Made by a program: the position numbers and the translations under genes
The notes under the pieces: generated by a model
Told to the model about the DNA's origin: nothing
Databases searched by the model: none
The model's input: only the letters and a program-made list of their open reading frames with translations
Part shown: piece after piece, positions 56,691-64,000 of the stretch
Layout: each line of letters opens with the position of its first letter
How positions within the stretch are numbered: the first letter of the stretch is position 1
Origin: Alentia gelatinosa
Lineage: Eukaryota > Annelida > Polychaeta > Phyllodocida > Polynoidae
Direction: 5' to 3'
Assembly (NCBI GenBank): GCA_950022655.1
Contig: OX465579.1
Span: 17,149,088-17,213,087, forward strand
Length of the DNA: 64,000 bases

Positions 56691-58972
56691 TCAAATCTGC
56701 AATTGGTATATATAAATTCAGATAATTAGTTCAATTTCACACCTCGTAGGTTTACAGATTTGACACTTGCTTGACATTAGATAGTTATACAATTAATAAA
56801 ACAGTACTAAATGATATAGATTTATGTGAAACATAGCACATTAAAGTTCCTTAGATAACTATAGCAGTCATTAGACTCACATAAGACTGAATCTCCTTGA
56901 TATATTCAAACACCAGTACTAAACTAGTCATAGAGTAACTGAGTGTTAAACTACTCATACAGTGAGTATTGGCCATACATCAACATGAACACATTAAGAA
57001 ATACACATACACCAACTAGAAATACTCCACATATCAGACAAGTAAGTAGATGCACTAAATGAATAGGAACATAGTACAGACATTCAACCACTAACCTGAA
57101 AGCATGGCACTCTCAAACAAAGGATTCTGAAACTAGGTCAATACTGTGAGTAGCTCCCACTAAAATGTCTACAAAATCAGTATTTCTGTGCAATACACAT
57201 ACCTCACACATAGGTACAGTGAATCTACATGTAAATGTCAACTTAAATTTACCTTGTGGCCTCTGTAAGTTACATCTGGACATCTATTTGGACTGATTTC
57301 TTCAGGAACTTTGTCCACTTCTGTATTGCAGTTGTGCAATCCACATGATGCTAGTCTTGAACCCTCAGTTCTACTAGATTATAGTTAGTCCACTAGGACA
57401 TTATAAAGACAATAAGTATAAACTTAATCTGTAAGGTGATATCATGTTTAAACCAAATTATATTACATTTAGGTTTTATAAACACAATATCTTAACTAAA
57501 AGGTGGTACACTTGATAAGTGTTTGGTTTGAGATTAACTGTTAGTACTCAAATATACACAAGGTGGCAGCAAAGTTCAATTCTGATAGTACACAAAGTAG
57601 CCACCAGACTGCAGCACGGTTCTGGCATGGTTAAGTATGGGTGCTGCTACAGTCCGTGTCTATAATCAGGGAGGAGAAACGGGACTGAGAAATAAAATCG
57701 GAAACTTAAAAGGCTAGTAGAATAGAATCGTATATAACATCATTTTGAAACAGAATGGTTCGATATATATACACACAAATTTACCATAATTTTGATCTCA
57801 GTGCCCGTATTCTCCATGTAGTTGATGCGGAGCAATACTCCGGGCGATAGCGAGGAGTATTGTGTAGTAAGGAGAATATGAACACATAGACTGAAATCAT
57901 GTCAGATGTTGTTTGGTCCAAGTCTGCTGAGTAACTGAAGGTGCTGGCCTTACTTCTGGCAGAATGGCAAAAAAACTGTGTGGTTGTATTCTCTGCATAG
58001 TTGGCACGTAGAAATACTCCAAACAATATCGAACAGTATTGCATAGTGTCAACTACAAGGAGAAAACAGCCACACAGATCGAAATCATGATAATGTTGTA
58101 TTTATTACTCACCTTTCGACTAGTTATTAGGAAAAAGTCTTGTAAATAATTAGAAATTTGATGCTAGCGCTGTCCATTGTTTATATAAAGTAGTTCCTAT
58201 AATGCCCGTCAGGTGGCCTAGGAGAATACGGCTATTTTCCTAGGAGAATACGGCTTTCCGTATTCTACTCAGTAGTGATCTGTAGGCTCCATAGCCTTAG
58301 TATGGAGACTCTGTATTAGGTGGGTAATAAATTCCAACACTGCGAGTGTTGCCGGTGTATCCGTAATGTTGGAATTCCGTCATTTGTCGGAAAACTTGCA
58401 TCCCTAGTATTATAATTAACATAAGAGCATATACCTTGAACTTTGAAGTGTTGGCTCTTGACCAATTGTAAGAGAATAAGTATTCATTTACATAGTCACA
58501 GAATAGGAACATTCCTGCTATAAAAGCAGTCTAGATTGTTAGTGACAGGTATTATATTTCAATAATTACATGAAAGGATATTTCGAGAAATGAACCGTCA
58601 TACACCTTCCAATCTACATTAAAATCATAGATGAAAAATATCGAAAAAGAAATTGCATAAATAAGGCCTTGTTTTGCATTGAAAGGACCAACGACCTGTT
58701 CGATCACTTCAGACCTTCTACTCTATCGAATGGGGACATTTACTTCATCACATGGATCCTGTGCCAGTTTCTGTATCTGTATTATCAATTACTATCTACC
58801 CATGCTGTATATACTGTAAATACGCACCGTTTCGGTATCTAACGTAAAAATACTATGCGGACCGCTGGCCCGTACACTAAAATACGGACCACCTTGCTAT
58901 ACAATTTTAACATATCAGTTGTTAAAGATCAAATTAATGATTTTTTTTTGTAAATTTTGGGTATATAGTAAA

Positions 58973-59124
58973 TATATAACGTCCAACCATGCTTGTACAA
59001 GTCACAGAACTCGATGATAATTTACGGTTTGTATGGAACTCGGCATAATCGCCTCGTTCTGTACAAACCGTAAATTACCATATCGTTCTGTGACTTGTAT
59101 AGCATGGTCAGGACGTTCTATATA
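58973..59124. mobile_element. Complete palindromic MITE, about 150 bp
   Basis: Ends tatataacgtccaaccatgc (58,973) and, on the minus strand, tatatagaacgtcctgacca-tgc (59,124), followed by matching tgtacaagtcacagaac arms and an inner palindrome taatttacggtttgta/tacaaaccgtaaatta. A truncated relative is at 8,003-8,117. The outer TATA-rich bases could include a TA or TATA target duplication. Confidence 0.8.
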
Positions 59125-60342
59125 AGTATAATTCCAAGTAAACTCTACCATTTTTGTGCCAAACACAATTGGAGAATAATTGTTAAATTGATCTGTAATT
59201 ATCCGAGACGCCCTCTGACGGACTCGAGAGACACTACACCGCTGACGTCACGATCCAACCTCACTCGGGCGTATTCGAAACAAGAAGAACATTTTACCAC
59301 CACCCGCCCCACATCTAGGGCTAGACTTTCGATATTATATCTTATGTATCTCAACTACTGACTTTGATATCATGTATTAATTTCATATCAACTCCCTTTG
59401 GAGTTTTTCTTGCCTCAGGGCCAATAAATTTCTGTCTCCAATTTCAGGGTCACGTGAGTTAATTAATGGATCCGTGTCTGAAGAGGTGAATAGGTAATTA
59501 TACGACTACTTACCTTGGTAATAGTATGAAGGAGAATTATGGTTCTAACGAGCCTAGGGACATTCCTGAGTGCCCAAGCTGCACTCGAACATTAACAGTA
59601 AATATGATTTATTTCCTTGTTTGTACTAAATAATTGATCATTTAAATCATTATATACCTGTGCAGTATATTTGATAATTACGCACTGGTGCTCCCTTTAA
59701 AATATAAGTTCTGTACTGCACCCTATGCAGTACACTGTTGTACTGAACATATTGAAACATTGGCAGCGGGTAGACTTCGACTTGTTTTCTAAGCCAATAT
59801 ATTGTAATGTAAAATTTTATCAATTTGGGGTATATAATAAAAAGAACTTCAATTCCCAATCTCGTTTCGTAGCATGTAAATACGTGAGGAGTATCACTGG
59901 ATTTATGCAAATTATCGCCATGGAGTTCATACTCAGGGATATCAATTGGGGTCAGGAAAAATAATGCAACTATTTCTCATATGGAATTTGCTGCCCCAGA
60001 GAGACCAAGAAAATATGGATAACACATTGATGTCATCCATGACATGGGGCTAAGGTTTTATAGCGTGGTTCAAACCAGTTTTATTGGTGTGAATGAGGCT
60101 CGATCTATATCGTGTATGTTTTATACAAGGAAAAGGGAATCTATATACTGAAAAGGTAAAGTGGAAAACTGCCATCCCTGTATACCAAATGCGTATGACA
60201 AAAAGGCCAGATAGAAATTTCAATAATTTCCAGGCCTTAAGGTGTGTATACATTAAGGTTAGCGCCAAAAGCAAGAGAATGATTCTTCATATTAACAGAA
60301 ATGCATGATAGGTAGAGCGTGTAGGACAGATAATATCTCCAA

Positions 60343-60468
<126 letters not shown>

Positions 60469-61221
60469 CTAATGTTCATTGAAGTCGAACTAGATTCGAG
60501 ACGAGGCAACGTCTGCTCCCTAAACTTGATGCTACCTTGAATGACAGTTTTAAAACTGCACCTAACCACCGTAACCATGTACACTGGTGGGCGTGACATC
60601 ACCAAATGATGTCACGTCTGCTCCCCTGTGGTTGCATGGCTAGAAACATGGCAACCTATTGTCAGATCAACAACAGAAAAAAAAAATTCATTGAAGTCGA
60701 ATATGTTTCTGAAATGCAAGCGATTAAAAATGATTGATTTGAAACTCGACTGTTCTTGCGAACATGCGAGTAATTCGGTGAAGCCTTACACGAAAGATAT
60801 AGTTCCACCATTTTTCATAACTGTACTTTTTACATACTTTTTTTTTCCAATAATCATTACCAGAATCATTATTTTCATAATTCACAAGTATCTAGTAACA
60901 CTGCAGCAGTTTATCAATTTGTTATCAGAAGGAGATTCCGGAAAATAGTCCCTACATATTTTCAGGTCAACTAAAAGACAATGTCTGGAAAGCTATTTTG
61001 ATGTTGATTAATCAAAATTGATAAAATTTATCTCATTTATCATCATAACACAAAGATAGTGCCACTGTAGTCGGTGAGGAAACCACTGTTATGAGTTGTT
61101 ATTGTCTATAGATAACATTGAGACGGGGCTAAAATTCCTCCATGGCAAGCCCCACAAAATATCTTTGGTAAAATCCAATGATAATTAGTTCTACCACCTG
61201 GTGTTTTGGATGGCATTGGGC

Positions 61222-61258
61222 GGGGGGGGGGGGGGGGAGAGAGATGCCCCCCCCCCCC
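61222..61258 (+). repeat. G16 run facing a C12 run in an LRRC40 intron
   Basis: Sixteen G (61,222-61,237), nine other bases (agagagatg), then twelve C (61,247-61,258). It could form a very stable hairpin or a G-quadruplex, and is a common place for sequencing slippage. Confidence 0.9.
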
Positions 61259-61407
61259 ATAGCATAATAGCTATGTGCCCTATAGCTAGTTCAGGAAAGT
61301 AGATAAATATTCTTTTTGATAATTTTTTTTCTGAGATTGTAAAGTACTCGATATTCAGACCGGGTGAGATATAAATAAAAACACGTGTGCTTTTTTTCCT
61401 CCATTAC

Positions 61408-61593
61408 CTGAGTTGAGTAACGAAACCGAGATTTGGCGGCACTTGAGTGATATTGTTGTTTTGTAGGTCTAGAGTGGCGATGCGGTCAAGGTTTTTCAGC
61501 GCACCAGGATCAACTTCCTCAATTTGATTATCACTGGCCAAGATAACCTCCAGGGCTTTACAACGATACAGGACTTGTGGTAGGACTCGCAAT
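61408..61593 (-). CDS. LRRC40 penultimate exon
   Basis: 186-bp symmetric exon (phase 2 at both ends), acceptor tttcag before 61,593 and donor gtaatg after 61,408. It encodes about 62 residues making two to three leucine-rich repeats: LPQVLYRCKALEVILASDNQ, VDPGALKNL, and IATLDLQNNNITQVPPNLG. The words PEVLYR, DLQNN and PPELG of LRRC40 are recognisable. Spliced to the exon at 60,448 it reads through [14 protein letters not shown] without a break. I find no further LRRC40 exon up to 64,000, so the preceding intron is longer than 2.4 kb. Confidence 0.88.
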
Positions 61594-63088
61594 CTGAAAG
61601 ATTGACGACGAGATTACAGAACATATTTCCACATGGCATGATGTGGTAAGGATTTCTTTTTAAAATTCAAAAATCCTCAGCTACCTTTCTCACATTCACA
61701 ACTCTAAAGGCATATCGGACAATTTTGCTTGAAAATTAAAGCCCTTGTTATTTTCCTGAAACTTGAATATGATGATCTCCAAGTGTTGTAGAACACATTT
61801 ATCTAACTTAGAAATCGCGGGTCACCATGTTAGTTTTTGATTTAGAGATCAATATCATGATAATTTTGTTTTTCACATTAGTAAAACCCATGTCATTTTC
61901 CTAAAACTTTCTCACAATATAGAAGATGTATAGTAGTACACATTTAAGTTTTGAAATTAATAGGTGACCATCCTTGGTCAGAAAAAGAACTGAAGAATAC
62001 CTTATTTGTTAGTACATTTCTTTGTAAATCAAGCAAATGTATATTGGCAAATTCTACCTATTAAGATTGGATAAACTAATCTACTCATTCAGAATTAGAA
62101 TGAATCACCGTTAACCAACTTTGACTGATAATTGACAATATTTTAAAATCAACAGGTGGCGCCACTGTGTATTGAAAGATATGCCTTTAATAAACACTGA
62201 ATAATTGATGCTTCCTCTACAGCTTTGTTGAACACGAAGTGATGCAGAGTCGAGAGAGAGGCAGGTTTATGTCCCAAAACTTTGTTTGTATGCCAAGAGT
62301 GTAATATTTCATGAAACTTTAGGTCGTTGAGCACCAATATAGGAAAAGAATTGCTAAGTGATGCGATGCTTAAAGAGCTGATCTAAACATAAGGAAAATT
62401 ACAACAGGGGAACTAGGAAAGTCCATGAGCCAGTAGGGTTAGTCAGTACCATCTTGGGGGAATAATACTCATAGTGATTTTTGATAAGGTAAATAACCCT
62501 AGAGTCAAAAAAATCTATGATAGCATTCTATTGGTGGTAGCTTTTTTTGTGTTTTATCACTCTGTTTGTATGCCTTCCCAAAGGTAAGCTTTTGTGCAAA
62601 ATGGCAAGTATAGTAAAAAACATCCGATTTCAACTTAATATCATCCTATCTATCACACAGATATTTATATTGAAATTTCTGTGTTTCTGTGGTTTGGTCA
62701 AGCAAATGATATTTTCCCTGTTGTTATTGCAAAGTACTTTACAGGAATGAAAATAATGCTTAATGTTAGTATGTCTATCCAAAGAAATAAGGTTTTCCTT
62801 TACCTAATTTCAAAATAATGTATACTTTTGAGAATTTAAATGCCTGATAAAGACAGGAATGAAGATACTATATTGTACAACCTAAACCAAAGGCAAGGTA
62901 GTTTATCATTCTGTTTATTTCATGTTGTAGAACAAAGAATGACAAAATAAAAGCAGACATATACCATTCCACATTAACTAGGAACAAATATTTCTAATGA
63001 ATATATTTGCTTACGCTAAAGACAGTTCAATTATAGGTTCCTTGTCCACATACACTGACCTTCAGTGGAGTACCAATTCACTATGAAC
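61594..63088. other. LRRC40 intron, no gene seen
   Basis: AT-rich, no supported exon on either strand. It probably belongs to the intron upstream of the 61,408-61,593 exon. Confidence 0.5.
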
Positions 63089-63580
63089 CTAATAATCATA
63101 CTTATACTCAAGCTCTTCGGAAACTTCATCTGCACTTTCCCCATCATCTGACTCAGATATGGATGCCTGGTTCTCACAGTCAGGCAGTCTGCACATATCA
63201 GTACACTTCATTCCATTTGATGAGCACACACATTTTGGTAGTGAACACTTCCTCTTACAGTTACAAGTCAACAAATCAAGGGCTGCCTCAGGTGCTGGCT
63301 GCCTGTCCATCCAGTGCACAACTAGACATTTAACTCCTTCTTCTTTCTCCATCTTCCACTCTTGGCAAACAGGACTTAGTACCTTTGCATCCTATTCAAG
63401 ACAGCGTCTCCATATTGCAGCCTGGTAATCTTTCTCTAGCCTCTCATCCTTGAAGGTTGCATAAGCGTTGTTACCAATCTCATAGGCTTTCAACAGGTCA
63501 GAGGCAAAGTCCCTGGGTGCTGTCTTTGCAGTGGAAATGGTTCTTGCGATCATGTGTCCAAGAGGCAATGTTCTGTTTTT
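63089..63580 (-). pseudogene. CXC (tesmin/TSO1-like) domain protein fragment with one stop
   Basis: In one minus frame from 63,580 down: PLGHMIARTISTAKTAPRDF, KAYEIGNNAYATFKDERLEK, AAIWRRCLE, TAG at 63,392-63,394, then PVCQEW, VVHWMDRQPAPEAALDLL, and a Cys-rich domain TCNCKRKCSLPKCVCSS with NGMKCTDMCRLPDC, ending acidic (LEYKYDY). The C-x-C-K-x-x-C-x4-C-x-C pattern is a CXC-type zinc/DNA-binding module. The IWRRCLE and WM..PAP.A-L-LL blocks before it recur in uncharacterised, often transposon-amplified animal proteins. TAG stands where I would expect Gln. TGA at 63,581-63,583 closes the frame upstream, where coding character seems to shift frame. Confidence 0.65.
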
Positions 63581-63717
63581 TCAAGTCCTCCAATCACCTT
63601 CCCTCTCTTAGAGTACTAGGTATTACCCTGATCATCTGTAGTGTTGGTTTCAGTGCTGCCATCTGTAGGGTTCTACAGGTCTGAACCCTGTCTGTTGTGG
63701 GGACAATACTGTCCCCT

Positions 63718-64000
63718 TCAGAAGTTGAGGTCCAGGCACTGTAACTCCCAAAAGTTGTGTGCAACCAGCAATGGTTGTGTGGTTATTAGGGAGTTCTTTA
63801 TGGTTTCTAATCCTCTTACATCCTCTTTCGTTAATGAGATCTCGTCAGGCTTTTTTATGCTGTGTGTGGGAAAGAGCATCCTTGGGATGTATGTTCTAAG
63901 AGTGATTTCCGAGCTTACTTTTTGTGTATTGGCCTCCTGCCGGAATTGGTCATACCTTTGTCGCTCGAGTGAGGGAAGGTTTAGGTATCTTGTTATAAAA
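63718..64000 (-). CDS. Open reading frame running off the window, upstream of the CXC fragment
   Basis: Minus strand, 94 codons open from the window edge to TGA at 63,718-63,720, with no start inside. The protein looks coding rather than random: RYLNLPSLERQRYDQFRQEA, TLRTYIPRMLFPTHS, LTKEDVRGLETIKNSL. It is out of frame with the CXC fragment 140 bases away and could be an earlier exon or part of the same decayed element. I do not recognise a family. Confidence 0.35.
   Translation of the reverse strand, partial: FITRYLNLPSLERQRYDQFRQEANTQKVSSEITLRTYIPRMLFPTHSIKKPDEISLTKEDVRGLETIKNSLITTQPLLVAHNFWELQCLDLNF

Larger units (their letters stand above)
55576..60342. other. Repeat-bearing gene-free stretch downstream of LRRC40
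   Basis: No gene is supported. It holds R4 (55,840-55,915), an (acatcg)n run at 56,651-56,690, R1 blocks (57,655-57,775; 58,325-58,410), R3 blocks (57,785-57,900; 58,045-58,115), a palindromic MITE (58,973-59,124) and R2 (59,930-60,180). The last few hundred bases are probably LRRC40 3' UTR; a minus-strand aataaa lies near 60,079. Confidence 0.5.

Overview
The window is animal nuclear DNA that is overwhelmingly repetitive. Animal origin rests on three things: the 3' end of a gene I recognise as LRRC40, with canonical GT-AG introns; one further intron-containing gene; and the mix of mobile elements (BEL/Pao LTR element, Ngaro-like tyrosine-recombinase element, Penelope-like element with GIY-YIG nuclease, CR1/L2/Jockey-type non-LTR elements, many palindromic TIR elements). 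That mix fits a marine invertebrate, possibly a mollusc, but the species assignment is inference. Nothing looks prokaryotic or viral in the free-living sense.

Layout. 1-4,080: AT-rich, gene-free, with dispersed repeat copies and a 27-bp perfect hairpin. 4,081-8,117: a mosaic of short TIR elements, fragments of a 384-bp satellite and two minisatellites (GTTACC-type and a 14-bp GGTGAGTGAGTACT-type), arranged as a module seen twice. 8,118-11,032: nothing recognisable. 11,033-18,272: two related dead non-LTR retrotransposons on the minus strand and an endonuclease fragment of a third copy, or of the first. 18,333-22,547: a 4.2-kb foldback element whose 1.43-kb arms are near-perfect reverse complements around a 16-bp-unit minisatellite. 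23,748-33,731: a tandem array of 384-bp monomers, split by a 6.7-kb BEL/Pao element with 5-bp target duplication. 35,191-36,390: an unrecognised two-exon gene with a TATA box. 36,534-42,052: a 5.5-kb Ngaro-like element in the order A1-ORFs-B1-A2-B2. 45,324-48,521: a TIR element carrying a 5'-truncated non-LTR element with an uninterrupted RT. 50,110-55,562: an essentially full-length Penelope-like element with terminal direct repeats and a 13-bp target duplication. 55,565-60,342: repeats only. 60,343-61,593: the last two coding exons of LRRC40 (minus). 63,089-64,000: a broken CXC-domain gene and an ORF running off the edge.

The elements interact mostly by nesting. TIR elements sit inside satellite-derived DNA, the BEL element sits inside the 384-bp satellite, a non-LTR element sits inside a TIR element, and a 97-bp promoter-like piece with target duplication sits inside a non-LTR element. 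Five TIR elements share one terminal motif, and the largest of them is the giant foldback. This TIR/minisatellite system is the most unusual content of the window. Every autonomous-type element seen carries at least one break or lacks a key part, so active transposition from this locus is not supported.
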